Numbered from the stretch's first letter, positions 18,257 through 26,998 are shown. The stretch: 51,153 bases of DNA from Nonomuraea aridisoli (GCF_003236395.1 NZ_POUD01000028.1:1-51153), one strand, 5' to 3'. A program made the numbers and translations. Notes: a model not told the origin generated them from the sequence alone.

Positions 18257-19048
18257 GTGACGACGCTGACGCGCACCGCCCTCGTGGTCGTCGTGGTGCT
18301 GGTTCTGCTGCTCGGGCTGCTCTGGGTGTTTCAGCGGCGGCTCATCTACCTGCCGGACCGGGGCGCGGTGCCGCCGGCCGCGTCGGTGATCCCGGGCGCG
18401 CGGGACGTGTCGTTCACGACGCGTGACGGTCTGCGCCTCGCGGCCTGGTACGTGCCCGGCCGCCACGACGTGACCGTCCTGGTGATGGGCGGCAACGCGG
18501 GCAACCGGCTGCACCGGGCGCCGCTGGCCCGCGCCCTGGCGGAGCAGGGGCTGCCGGTGCTGCTGATGGACTACCGCGGCTACGGCGGCAACCCGGGCAG
18601 CCCCACCGAGGAGGGCCTGTACCTCGACGCGCTCGCCGCCCGGGCGTTCGTCGGCGGCCCGCGCGTCGTCTACTTCGGCGAGAGCCTCGGCGGGGCGGTC
18701 GCGACGCGGCTCGCGCTGGAGCACCCGCCCGCCGGGCTGGTGCTGCGCTCGCCGTTCACCGACCTGGCCGACGCCGGCCAGGTCAACTACCCCTTCCTTC
18801 CGGTACGCGCGCTGCTGCGCGACCGCTTCCCCGTCGTCCCCGACATCGGCCGGGTGCGGGCGCCGGTCGTGGTCGTGTACGGCGCCCGCGACACGATCGT
18901 GCCCCCGCGCCTGAGCCGGGCGGTCGCCGAGGCGGCCGGGGCGACGGCCGTGGAGATCGCCGGAGCCGGGCACAACGACCTGGTCATGCTGAACGGCCGC
19001 GAGCTGGTCGACGCGGTGGTGGAGCTGGCCGGACGCGGATCGCGGTAG
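18257..19048 (+). CDS. Membrane-anchored alpha/beta hydrolase (BEM46-like)
   Basis: A 263-residue protein with one N-terminal membrane helix (about residues 9-27, Val/Leu-rich), followed by an alpha/beta-hydrolase domain that would face outside the cytoplasm. The oxyanion region is VMGGNAGNR, then MDYRGYGGNPGSP, the nucleophile elbow FGESLGGAVA (Ser at about residue 139), the acid in YGARDTIVP and the His in GAGHNDL. This matches COG1073/BEM46-type hydrolases, whose substrates are mostly unknown. GTG 18257 follows a TAGCGT box by 7 nt and suggests a leaderless message. Confidence 0.88.
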   Translation: MTTLTRTALVVVVVLVLLLGLLWVFQRRLIYLPDRGAVPPAASVIPGARDVSFTTRDGLRLAAWYVPGRHDVTVLVMGGNAGNRLHRAPLARALAEQGLPVLLMDYRGYGGNPGSPTEEGLYLDALAARAFVGGPRVVYFGESLGGAVATRLALEHPPAGLVLRSPFTDLADAGQVNYPFLPVRALLRDRFPVVPDIGRVRAPVVVVYGARDTIVPPRLSRAVAEAAGATAVEIAGAGHNDLVMLNGRELVDAVVELAGRGSR

Positions 19049-19082
19049 CGGGCCCGGCCTGTCCGCGGTGCCCGCACCGTCG

Positions 19083-19088
19083 TAGGAT
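19083..19088 (+). promoter_or_regulatory. Leaderless -10 box TAGGAT
   Basis: TAGGAT ends exactly 7 nt before the GTG at 19096. No ribosome-binding site is seen. Confidence 0.6.
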
Positions 19089-19095
19089 CCGCGGC

Positions 19096-20424
19096 GTGAG
19101 ACCCTTACACGTCGCCGCCGGCGTGGCCGTGGCGGTGGTGCTGGCAGGCTCGGCGGTCCTGGTTCCACGACTCGTCTCCGGCGCGGAGCCGGCCAGGGAT
19201 CACCTGGCCGTGGCCGCCGTACGCCCCAGCGTGCTGGTCGACGTCCAGGGGGCGGTCATCGAGGAGTTCACCGGCGACTGCGCGGCAAGCCGGAACGCGT
19301 ACCTGTGCGAGCGGGTGCGGGCCGAGCTGTCGGCGAGCGACGCGACCCTGGTGCGGCGCGGCGACCTGACGATCAGGACGGCGATCGACCCGCGCGTGCA
19401 GCGGGCCGTCGAACAGGCCGTCGAGCGGCACGTCGATCCGGGCGACGAGCCGGTGGCCGCCCAGGCCGTGATCGCGCCCGGCACCGGCGAGATCAAGGCG
19501 CTGGCGACCCGCGGCGGTCACCCCGGCGGAGCCCACCACTCCAGCGGCGTCCAGCAGGGGACCAGCGCGATGGTCTATCCGCTGGCCGCCGCCCTGGAAA
19601 GCGGCATGCGCCTCGACGACGGCCTGTCCACCGGCGACGGCTATCAGGCGCCGGCGTACGCGTCGTTCAAGAACTGCGCGGGCGAGAGCGTCGGCGACCC
19701 CACCCACACCGTCGTCAACCGGACGGACGACGGTGCGGCCTTCACCACCCTCCGCTCCGGCACGGTCGCCGCCGAGAACACGTTCTTCATGAAGCTGACC
19801 GAGACGGTCGGGTTGTGCGAGAGCGTGAAGATGGCCCAGCGGCTCGGGCTCGCGCGCGCCGACGGCGCGCCGCTGCAGGAGTACGAGACGTTCGCGCTCG
19901 GCGTCAACGAGGTGGACGCAGTCGCGGTCGCCTCCTCCTACGCCACTCTGGCCGCCCGCGGCCGGCACTGCGCGCCGCGCGTGGTCACCGAGGTCATCGC
20001 CGACGGAGGCGTCGTCCGGGCCTTCCCGCCGGCCTGCGAGCAGGAGCTGGAGGCGCCGGTCGCGGACGCCGTGACCGCGGTGCTGGCGCAGGCCCTGGCG
20101 GCGAGCCCGCTCGAGGGCCTCGGCCGCGACGCGGCGGGCATGGACGGCACGGCCGACGCCTTCACCGCGGCGGGCTACGCCGGCTACACGCCCGACCTCG
20201 CCTCGGCCGTCAGCCTCGGCTTCCCGTCCGGCGGCGTCCGCCGCACCCTGACCGACGTCACCATCGGCGGCCGCCGCCACCAGGAGGTCTCGGGCACGGA
20301 CGTCGCCGGCGCGATCTGGAAGGAGTCGATGCGCGCCGCCCTGGCCGGCACCCCGGAAACCCCGTTCACCGCCCTCGACGAGACCCGCTTCGGCGGCTGC
20401 CGCAAAGCCTGCCCGCCCGGCTGA
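19096..20424 (+). CDS. Penicillin-binding-protein-like transpeptidase homologue with lost catalytic motifs
   Basis: A 442-residue protein with an N-terminal membrane anchor (about residues 5-28) and a transpeptidase-fold domain. LTIRTAIDPRVQRAVEQAV, AVIAPGTGEIKALAT, FALGVNEV and AGYTPDLASAV are all recognisable PBP landmarks. All three active-site motifs are altered. The SxxK site reads SAMV (residues 157-160), the SxN site reads AEN (226-228) and the KTG site reads MDG (349-351). The protein is therefore predicted not to acylate penicillin or crosslink peptidoglycan. No glycosyltransferase domain is present. The reading frame is intact and codon use normal, so it looks like a maintained pseudoenzyme, perhaps a scaffold or decoy. 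Start follows a leaderless-type promoter. Confidence 0.85.
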   Translation: MRPLHVAAGVAVAVVLAGSAVLVPRLVSGAEPARDHLAVAAVRPSVLVDVQGAVIEEFTGDCAASRNAYLCERVRAELSASDATLVRRGDLTIRTAIDPRVQRAVEQAVERHVDPGDEPVAAQAVIAPGTGEIKALATRGGHPGGAHHSSGVQQGTSAMVYPLAAALESGMRLDDGLSTGDGYQAPAYASFKNCAGESVGDPTHTVVNRTDDGAAFTTLRSGTVAAENTFFMKLTETVGLCESVKMAQRLGLARADGAPLQEYETFALGVNEVDAVAVASSYATLAARGRHCAPRVVTEVIADGGVVRAFPPACEQELEAPVADAVTAVLAQALAASPLEGLGRDAAGMDGTADAFTAAGYAGYTPDLASAVSLGFPSGGVRRTLTDVTIGGRRHQEVSGTDVAGAIWKESMRAALAGTPETPFTALDETRFGGCRKACPPG

Positions 20425-20553
20425 TCAGGTCAGGCGGTCGAGGGGCCCGGGGGCCTGCGCGGCCCGGATCTGGTCGGCGTAGAACCGCAGCAGTACGGCA
20501 GGCCCTCGCGCGGGGCAGCGGCCGTCAGACGCCTGGAGGCGGCGGCATGAGCC

Positions 20554-21675
20554 TCAGTCGTCCAGGAGGTCGCGGACCCACTCCGCGTCCTGGCCGAGGG
20601 ACGGGGGCCGGTGTCGGTAGGTGGGCGGGGTGGCGCTGAGGCGGAGCGGGTTGGCGACCTGGCCGACGCCGTCGAGCCGTACGGCGGGCTCCAGGCCGAG
20701 CCGCTCGGCCAGGGCGAACGCGGCGGCCAGGTCGTTGATGGGCCCGCACGGCACCCCGGCGGCGGTGAGCCGCTCGAACCAGTCGTCGGCGCTCCGCGTG
20801 GCCAGGGCGGCGTTCAGGTCGGCGACGAGCGGCTCGCGGGCGGCCACCCGGCCGGCGTTGGTGGCGTAGCGGTCGTCGTCGGCCAGGTCCGGCCGGTCGA
20901 GGGCGAGGCACAGGGCGCGGAAGAGGCCGTCGTTGCCCGCCGCGATGACGATCGGCCGGTCGGCCGCCTGGAACACCTCGTACGGGACGATGCTGGGGTG
21001 CCGGTTGCCCATCGCGCGGGGCACGACCCCGGCGGCGGCGTAGGAGGAGGCGTGGTTGGTGAGCGCGGAGAGCACCGACGACAGCAGCGAGACCTCGACG
21101 TGCTGGCCCTCACCGGTGACGTCGCGGTGGCGCAGGGCGGCCAGGATGCCGAACCCGGCGTGCAGGCCGGTGATGACGTCGGCCACCGCGACGCCCGCCT
21201 TCATGCCGGGCCCGCCGGGCTCGCCGGTGATGCTCATGAGCCCGCCGGCGGCCTGCGCGATGAGGTCGTACCCGGGCAGGTGGGCGCCCTCGCCGGAGCC
21301 GAAGCCGGTGATCGAGCAGTACACCAGCCCCGGGTTGAGCTTCCGCAGCGCGTCGTAACCGAGGCCGAGGCGGTCCATCGTGCCGGGCTTGAAGTTCTCC
21401 ACGAGCACGTCGGCCCGGGCGGCCAGGGCGCGGGCGACCTCCGTGTCGGCCCGCAGGTCGAGAGCGATCGAGCGTTTGTTGCGGTTGACGCCGAGGAAGT
21501 ACGTGGCCTCCCCGTCGGCGTACGGCGGCCCCCAGGCGCGGGTGTCGTCGCCGGCGCCGGGCCGTTCGACCTTGACCACCTCCGCCCCGAGGTCGGCCAG
21601 CAGCATCGTGCAGTACGGCCCCGCCAGCACCCGGCTGAAGTCGGCCACCAGCAGCCCCGACAGCGCCCCGCTCAC
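20554..21675 (-). CDS. CaiB/BaiF-family CoA-transferase (class III)
   Basis: About 373 residues of a family III CoA-transferase. The N-terminal VADFSRVLAGPYCTMLLADL and VIKVE-type (EVVKVERPG) segments bind CoA. VNRNKRSIALDL and VENFKPGT follow in family order. The catalytic Asp that carries the acyl anhydride is most likely Asp166 in VAVADVITGL. Such enzymes move CoA between carboxylic acids (formate, carnitine, bile acids, succinate donors). GTG 21675 is favoured by GAGG 6 nt upstream; GTG 21681 and 21684 are in frame. It lies 55 bp after the C45 gene on the same strand and may share its transcript. Confidence 0.92.
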   Translation of the reverse strand: MSGALSGLLVADFSRVLAGPYCTMLLADLGAEVVKVERPGAGDDTRAWGPPYADGEATYFLGVNRNKRSIALDLRADTEVARALAARADVLVENFKPGTMDRLGLGYDALRKLNPGLVYCSITGFGSGEGAHLPGYDLIAQAAGGLMSITGEPGGPGMKAGVAVADVITGLHAGFGILAALRHRDVTGEGQHVEVSLLSSVLSALTNHASSYAAAGVVPRAMGNRHPSIVPYEVFQAADRPIVIAAGNDGLFRALCLALDRPDLADDDRYATNAGRVAAREPLVADLNAALATRSADDWFERLTAAGVPCGPINDLAAAFALAERLGLEPAVRLDGVGQVANPLRLSATPPTYRHRPPSLGQDAEWVRDLLDD

Positions 21676-21730
21676 ACGCACCACCTCGCGACCACCCTAC
21701 GCACGCGGCGAGACCCCGCACGCACGCGGG

Positions 21731-22810
21731 TCAGAACGTCTGCCACGTCGCCTCGGTGACCCGGCAGGGCCCGCCGTGGTGCACCCGCAGCCGCCCGGCC
21801 GTCACGTCGAGGCCGATCGTGGCCACCGTCTCCCACCGCTGGTTGATCGGCTGCGTGAGGTCGGGGTGGGCGCAGACGGGGGCGTCGTCGGGGCCGTGGC
21901 TGAGCATGGCGTGCGCCCGCGCGGTCAGGTCGGCGCGGCTCAGCCCCGCCACGTTCGCGCGCAGGTGCCGCTGCCGGTCGTACGTGCCGGGCCGGTCGGA
22001 GGCGTGCCGCTCCCCGGGCGCGAGGACGGGGTCGAGGAAGTGGTTGCAGTGCAGCAGCACGCCGTCGGGGCCGGGCGGGATGACGGCGACGCCGGCCGGG
22101 GAGATCTCGACGGACGCCGCCTCCGACGCGGTCACGACGGTGATCACGGTCGACGCGGAGACCTCGGCCGACCGCGCGATGCCGGCCGCCTCCTCCACCG
22201 TGGCGGCCTCCTCGAGGATCCGGCGGGCGATCAGGTGCACGGGCACGCCCACGTCGCCGGTGTCGGAGCGGTGGCGCAGGATGTTGAAGTGCACGCCGAG
22301 CCCGGCCGTGTTGACGCCGATCTTGGCCAGTGACCCCGCCTCGGTGAACGTGCGCACCACGTGGCCGGGGCGCGGCTCGAGCTCCCACAGGACGGGGGCG
22401 TCGCGCAGGTGGTCGTGCCAGTCCCAGGTCTGCACCGTGCGCGCCGGGGCCGCGTCGGGCAGCACGACGGAGGTCGAGCACTCGCCCTCGCCGGCGATGG
22501 CGCCGGTGGTCGCGTCGATGGCGGCCAGGATCTCGGTGCGGGCGTTCACCGCGGCGACCTGCCAGGGTTCGAGCCCGGCGCCGGCGGCGATCCCGGCGAT
22601 CTCGTCCGCCAGGCCGGGCGCCCAGGCGGCGCTCCGGTCGAGCGCGCGCTCGGCCCACGCGCGCACCTGGTCGCCGGTCGCGCCGGCGACGGTGAACAGG
22701 TCGGTGTAGCCGGACAGGTTGGCGAGGATCCTCGGTCGCAGGCGGGTGCCGAACTCCTTGCCACGGGCGCTCGGCTCGATCTGACTGGAGGAGAAAACGG
22801 GAAATGTCAT
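21731..22810 (-). CDS. C45-family autoproteolytic acyltransferase/hydrolase (penicillin acyltransferase-like)
   Basis: A 359-residue Ntn-hydrolase-fold protein of the peptidase C45 / acyl-CoA:6-aminopenicillanate acyltransferase family. The likely self-cleavage site is in GEGECSTSVV: cutting before Cys111 frees it as the N-terminal nucleophile. TWDWHDHL and GLGVHFNILRH are further family landmarks. Fungal members acylate 6-APA from acyl-CoA; most bacterial members have unknown acyl substrates. No signal peptide. It is the first gene of a two-gene unit with a CoA-transferase, which could supply or remove an acyl-CoA. Confidence 0.88.
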   Translation of the reverse strand: MTFPVFSSSQIEPSARGKEFGTRLRPRILANLSGYTDLFTVAGATGDQVRAWAERALDRSAAWAPGLADEIAGIAAGAGLEPWQVAAVNARTEILAAIDATTGAIAGEGECSTSVVLPDAAPARTVQTWDWHDHLRDAPVLWELEPRPGHVVRTFTEAGSLAKIGVNTAGLGVHFNILRHRSDTGDVGVPVHLIARRILEEAATVEEAAGIARSAEVSASTVITVVTASEAASVEISPAGVAVIPPGPDGVLLHCNHFLDPVLAPGERHASDRPGTYDRQRHLRANVAGLSRADLTARAHAMLSHGPDDAPVCAHPDLTQPINQRWETVATIGLDVTAGRLRVHHGGPCRVTEATWQTF

Positions 22811-22983
22811 GATCTGTCCATCATCTCAGCGCGCCGCGCGGCGGTTACCGGCACCGGAGAGCAAGGCCTCTACCCCGCCGACGGGCGCGCGGAACCCACG
22901 TACGGCGGCCGCTCCGTGACTCAGGGTGACGTTTTTCGGGGAAGTAGCATGTGGGCGAGGGCGAGGCTCCCGATACTGAGTGG

Positions 22984-23577
22984 GTGACCGCGATGGCGAC
23001 GATCGAACCGAGCACGAGGCGCAGGTTTCTGCCGAGCGCGCAAGCGTTCACGGTCGACGATCTGCTCGAGCTCCCCGACGACGGGAACCGCTACGAGCTC
23101 TTCAACGGGAGCCTACTGGTGAGCCCTTCCCCCACCCCCCTGCACCAGCGCATCATCTACCGGCTGCAGCGGATACTCGATGACGCGATGCCACCGGGGC
23201 TGGAGCCCTTGGCGACCGTGAACGTGCGGGTGAGCGACAAGGACTTCTACATCCCCGACCTCGTCGTCGTCCGCGAGGACGAAACGAAGACGGTGGAGCT
23301 CATGTTCGCGCCCGGCGACATCCTGCTCGCCGCGGAGGTGGTCAGTCCGAGCACCAAGATGCGCGACGAGATGTTCAAGGTGGAGGCGTACGCGAAGGCG
23401 GGCATCCCCTCCTACTGGCGGATCAACCCGGAGGAGGGCCCGGCCCTCTACGTTCACGAGCTGAAGGGCAAGCGGTACGGCGAGCCCGCCGTCTTCAAGG
23501 CCGGCGCGGCCGCCGACCTGACCGCCCCCTTCCCGATCAGCTTCGACCCCGCCGATCTCGTCAGCAGCCGCCGGTGA
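22984..23577 (+). CDS. Uma2/DUF820-family restriction-endonuclease-fold protein
   Basis: About 197 residues of the Uma2 family, common in large copy number in actinomycetes and cyanobacteria. Family marks are FTVDDLLELPDDGNRYELFNG, then PLHQRIIYRL, FYIPDLVVV (PD of the PD-(D/E)xK nuclease core) and LLAAEVVSPST (ExV). The usual trailing Lys is present as YAKAGIPSYW. Function remains unknown; nuclease activity is inferred from fold only. GTG 22984 lies 6 nt after GATACT, a leaderless arrangement. ATG 22993 is the alternative start. It diverges from the C45 gene. Confidence 0.85.
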   Translation: MTAMATIEPSTRRRFLPSAQAFTVDDLLELPDDGNRYELFNGSLLVSPSPTPLHQRIIYRLQRILDDAMPPGLEPLATVNVRVSDKDFYIPDLVVVREDETKTVELMFAPGDILLAAEVVSPSTKMRDEMFKVEAYAKAGIPSYWRINPEEGPALYVHELKGKRYGEPAVFKAGAAADLTAPFPISFDPADLVSSRR

Positions 23578-23630
23578 CCCGAGGCACCACGCCGCCGCGC
23601 CGGCGTGCGCCGTCTCGTCCCGCGTGCGTT

Positions 23631-23636
23631 TAGGGT
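23631..23636 (+). promoter_or_regulatory. Leaderless -10 box TAGGGT
   Basis: TAGGGT (within TTTAGGGT) ends exactly 7 nt before the GTG of a 10-codon ORF at 23644. Confidence 0.55.
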
Positions 23637-23643
23637 GCACGGT

Positions 23644-23676
23644 GTGGATCAGTTCGGGTACGGGGCCGCGAAGTGA
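23644..23676 (+). CDS. Possible 10-residue leader peptide coupled to the downstream gene
   Basis: GTG-GAT-CAG opens a 10-codon ORF (M-D-Q-F-G-Y-G-A-A-K) whose stop TGA overlaps the GTG start of the next gene as GTGA. Its start is 7 nt from TAGGGT, the same spacing as other leaderless starts here. It would let ribosomes load on a leaderless message and re-initiate at 23673, where no Shine-Dalgarno is visible. There is no run of one amino acid, so classical attenuation is unlikely. Too short to prove by sequence. Confidence 0.4.
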   Translation: MDQFGYGAAK

Positions 23677-24665
23677 GCGCGACGGCCGGGATCGAGCGCG
23701 CCGAGGCCGCTGAGGAGCCGCAGAAGCCGAAGAGACGACGCAGGCGGTGGTTCGCCTGGACGGTCGTCACGTTGCTCGCCGTGTGGGCCGTAACCAGGGT
23801 GGGCGGCCTGGAGAGTGGATCGTTCCCCACGCAGCTGATGACCGTCACCCCCTTCGGCGCGGCGCTGGCGGCCCTGACCGCGCTGCTGTCGCTGCTGCGC
23901 CGCAACCGGCCGGCCGCGCTCGCCGCCGCGCTGGTGTGCGCGGTGATGGTCGCGGTCGTGGTGCCGCGCACGATCAGCGCGGAGCAGCCGGCGGCGAAGG
24001 GCGCCCCGCTGCGGGTGCTGACGATCAACCTGTTCGGCCGCGCCGACGCCGAGGCGGTGGTCGATCACATCCGTACGCACGACGTCGAGGTGTTCAGCGC
24101 GCTGGAGCTCACCTACGCCGAGGCCGAGCGGCTGGACGAGGCCGGGCTGAAGGAGCTGCTCCCCTACCGGGTGCTGCAGCCGGAGCTCGACGTGACGGGC
24201 GGCGGCATCTACGCGAAATATCCGCTGACGGAGCTGCACGGCCTGTTCACGCCGATCGGCCACAACATGCCGGCGGCGAGGGTGGCGCTGCCCGGGGGCG
24301 AGTCGGTCGAGATCGTCGCCGTGCACCCCAACCCGCCGCTCGGCCGCCGGGTGGAGGAGTGGAACACCGTCCTGCGCACCCTGCCCTCGGCCTCGCCGTC
24401 GGCGGTGCGGGTGCTGGCCGGCGACTTCAACGCGAGCCTCGACCACCGCGCCTTCCGCGACCTGCTCGACCGCGGCTACGTCGACGCCGCCCGCCAGGTG
24501 GGGAAGGGCCTGGTCCCCACCTGGCCGAACTTCGGGCCCATGCGACCGTTCATCTCCATCGACCACGTGCTGGCCGACCGGCGGGTGGCGGTGGAGCGGG
24601 TGGAGGTCCTCGACGTGCCCGGCACCGACCACCGCGGCGTCTTCGCCGCCCTGCGGCTGCCCTAG
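23673..24665 (+). CDS. Membrane-anchored endonuclease/exonuclease/phosphatase-family protein
   Basis: A 330-residue protein. A basic Arg/Lys-rich cytoplasmic start (KPKRRRRRW) is followed by three hydrophobic helices (about residues 25-105), then an EEP domain that should lie outside. Catalytic landmarks are present: LTINLFGR (Asn), FSALELTYAE (Glu metal ligand), VAVHPNPP, LAGDFNAS, SIDHVLADR and TDHRGVFA. Members of this layout in actinomycetes are often annotated as secreted phosphodiesterases/DNases or sphingomyelinase-like; the substrate is unknown. GTG start overlaps a tiny upstream ORF. The gene ends 2 bp from the convergent GH3 stop. Confidence 0.88.
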   Translation: MSATAGIERAEAAEEPQKPKRRRRRWFAWTVVTLLAVWAVTRVGGLESGSFPTQLMTVTPFGAALAALTALLSLLRRNRPAALAAALVCAVMVAVVVPRTISAEQPAAKGAPLRVLTINLFGRADAEAVVDHIRTHDVEVFSALELTYAEAERLDEAGLKELLPYRVLQPELDVTGGGIYAKYPLTELHGLFTPIGHNMPAARVALPGGESVEIVAVHPNPPLGRRVEEWNTVLRTLPSASPSAVRVLAGDFNASLDHRAFRDLLDRGYVDAARQVGKGLVPTWPNFGPMRPFISIDHVLADRRVAVERVEVLDVPGTDHRGVFAALRLP

Positions 24666-24667
24666 GC

Positions 24668-26998
24668 TCACCACTCCCCGAGGCGCGCCGGGGTGGTGAG
24701 GCGGCGGGCGTGGCCGAGGATGACGGGTTCGCCGGTCAGGCGGAGGTCCGCGCGCAGCGGCGGCTCGTCCGCCGACGGGCCGGCGGCGAGCGTGACCGTG
24801 CCGGGCTCGACGACGCGGCGCAGGTCGACGCCGGTGTAGGAGAACGCGTCCGCCGGCACCTCGAACGTCACCGCCCGCGTGCGGCCCGGCTCCAGGGGCA
24901 CCCGGGCGAAGCCGACGAGCTGCACGGCGGGCCGGGCGACCTGCGCGACCGGGTCGGAGGCGTAGAGCTGGACGACCTCCTCGGCGGGCCGGTCGCCGGC
25001 GTTGCGCACCGTCACGGTGACCTCGACGACGCCGTCGGTGGCGCATTCGGCGCGGTCCGTGGCGAGGGCGACGTACTCGACGGGCGCGTACGACAGGCCG
25101 TGGCCGAACGCGAACGCCGGGGTCGGGTCGAGCACGGTGATGCCGTCCGCGCGCCGGCCGAGGGGCGGCTGCAGGTACGTGGACGGGTTGATGGCGGGCG
25201 AGGCGGGGATCTGGACCGGCAGCCGCCCGGAGGGGTTGACCCGGCCGCTCAGCACCCCCGCCAGTGCCGCGCCGCCCTCCACGCCGGGCAGGAACGCCTG
25301 CACGGCCGCGGCCACCCGGTCCTTGTACGCCCCCAGCGCGTACGGCCGCCCGGACACCACGACCAGCACGACCGGCGTGCCGGTCGCCAGGACGGCCTCG
25401 ACCAGCTCCGGCTGCAGGCCGGGCAGCCGCAGGTCGGCGGCATCGCAGCCCTCGCCCGAGCTGCCGCCGCCGAACAGCCCGGCCCGGTCGCCGACGAACA
25501 GCAGCGCCAGGTCCGACTCGGCGGCGAGCGCCGCGGCGGCGGGGATGCCTGAGGCGTCGCCGCCCAGGACGTCGGCTCCGGCCGCGTGGCGCAGCTCCGC
25601 CTCGGGGAACTCGGCGGCCAGGCACTCGCCGACGGATCGGATGGGCAGGCCCATGCCGTGCTCGGGGTAGCGGTCGAGCACGTGGTTGGGGAAGGCGTAG
25701 CAGCCGAGCAGCGTGCGCGGGTCGCCGGGGCACGGCCCGACGACGGCGATCCTGGCGGTCGTGCCGGGGTCGACGGGCAGCACGCCGGCGGGGTTGTGCA
25801 GCAGCACGATGGAACGTTCCGCGACGCTGCGGGCCAGCGCGCGGTTGCGGGGGCCGTCGAGCTCCAGCCGGTCGGCGTCCTCGGGGACGTCGTAGGGGGC
25901 GTCGAGGAGGCCCAGCTCGATCTTCTGCCGCAGCACGCGGCGTACGGACTCGTCGAGCAGCGTCTCGTCGATCAGGCCCGCGCGGACCTGCGCCACCAGG
26001 TGGTCGCCGTAGGAGACGGTCTCGGGCAGCTCCACGTCGATGCCGGCGCGCAGGGCGACGGCCCCGGCGCCGGCGACGTCCTCGGCCACGCCGTGCATGG
26101 ACGCCAGGAACGGGATCGCCCAGTAGTCGGACACCACCGTCCCCTCGAACCCCCACTCCTCGCGCAGCAGCCCGCGCAGCAGGTGGGCGCTCGCGCCGAC
26201 CGGCACGCCGTCGAGGTCGGTGTAGGAGTTCATCACCGAACGGGCGCCGCCCTCGCGCAGGGCCGTCTCGAACGGCGGCAGGATCACGTCGGCCAGCTCC
26301 CGGGGCCCGATGCTGACGGGCGCGTGGTTGCGCGCGGCGCGCGAGGCGGCGTACCCGGCGAAGTGCTTGAGCGTGGCGACGATCCCGGCGCCCTCCAGGC
26401 CGCGCACGTACGCGGCGCCGAGCTGCCCCACCAGGTACGGGTCCTCGCCCAGCGTCTCCTCGACCCGCCCCCAGCGGTAGTCGCGCACGACGTCGAGCAC
26501 GGGCGACAGGCCCTGGTGGACGCCGGCGGCGCGCAGGTCGGCGCCGATGGCCGCCGCCATGCGCTCGATCAGCCCGGGGTCGAACGTCGCCGCCCAGGCC
26601 AGCGGCGTCGGGTAGGCGGTGGCCCCGTGGGTGGCGAACCCGGTCAGGCACTCCTCGTGGGCGATCGCCGGGATGCCGAGGCGGTTGGCGTCGATCACCA
26701 GCCGCTGCAGGGAGCGCAGGCGCTCGGCGCCCTCGGCCGGGGTCACCGGGGCGGTGCCGTAGACGCGGGTGAGGTGGCCGAGCCCGTGGGCCAGCCGGTC
26801 CTCCAGCCGTTCCGAGGTCGTGAAGAGGTCCTGCAGCGGGGCGACGCCGCCGGGGTCGCCGGTCTGCACCCAGGCGGATCCGAGCTGGGCGGCCTTCTCC
26901 TCGAGCGTCAGCTCGGCCAGCAGGCTCTCCACGCGCTCGCCGACCGTGCGGGAGGTGTCCCGCCAGGCCGCGACGCCCGGCGCGTTGACAGATGTCAT
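24668..26998 (-). CDS. Glycoside hydrolase family 3 beta-glycosidase
   Basis: About 776 residues with the full GH3 architecture: the TIM-barrel N-domain (about 40-340), the alpha/beta C-domain (about 390-600) and a fibronectin-III-like end (about 680-750, PAEEVVQLYASDP). KHFAGYAASRAARNH is the substrate-binding KH motif, and GTVVSDYWAI carries the Asp nucleophile. No signal peptide, so it works in the cytoplasm on imported oligosaccharides. Beta-glucosidase or beta-xylosidase specificity cannot be separated by eye. ATG 26998 is chosen, but the ribosome site is weak and GTG 27007 or ATG 27019 could be used. GAAAnTTTC palindromes upstream suggest LacI-family control. Confidence 0.9.
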   Translation of the reverse strand: MTSVNAPGVAAWRDTSRTVGERVESLLAELTLEEKAAQLGSAWVQTGDPGGVAPLQDLFTTSERLEDRLAHGLGHLTRVYGTAPVTPAEGAERLRSLQRLVIDANRLGIPAIAHEECLTGFATHGATAYPTPLAWAATFDPGLIERMAAAIGADLRAAGVHQGLSPVLDVVRDYRWGRVEETLGEDPYLVGQLGAAYVRGLEGAGIVATLKHFAGYAASRAARNHAPVSIGPRELADVILPPFETALREGGARSVMNSYTDLDGVPVGASAHLLRGLLREEWGFEGTVVSDYWAIPFLASMHGVAEDVAGAGAVALRAGIDVELPETVSYGDHLVAQVRAGLIDETLLDESVRRVLRQKIELGLLDAPYDVPEDADRLELDGPRNRALARSVAERSIVLLHNPAGVLPVDPGTTARIAVVGPCPGDPRTLLGCYAFPNHVLDRYPEHGMGLPIRSVGECLAAEFPEAELRHAAGADVLGGDASGIPAAAALAAESDLALLFVGDRAGLFGGGSSGEGCDAADLRLPGLQPELVEAVLATGTPVVLVVVSGRPYALGAYKDRVAAAVQAFLPGVEGGAALAGVLSGRVNPSGRLPVQIPASPAINPSTYLQPPLGRRADGITVLDPTPAFAFGHGLSYAPVEYVALATDRAECATDGVVEVTVTVRNAGDRPAEEVVQLYASDPVAQVARPAVQLVGFARVPLEPGRTRAVTFEVPADAFSYTGVDLRRVVEPGTVTLAAGPSADEPPLRADLRLTGEPVILGHARRLTTPARLGEW

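Noticed and set aside
20425..20553. Possible gene or terminator between the PBP homologue and the CoA-transferase
   Set aside because: No start with coding-like frame and no perfect hairpin was found; the GGGCCC-rich stretch does not form a long stem.
23649..26651. A 1000-codon minus-strand open frame across the EEP and GH3 genes
   Set aside because: It is a shadow of GH3 in the wrong frame and antisense to the EEP gene; both true genes have clear motifs.
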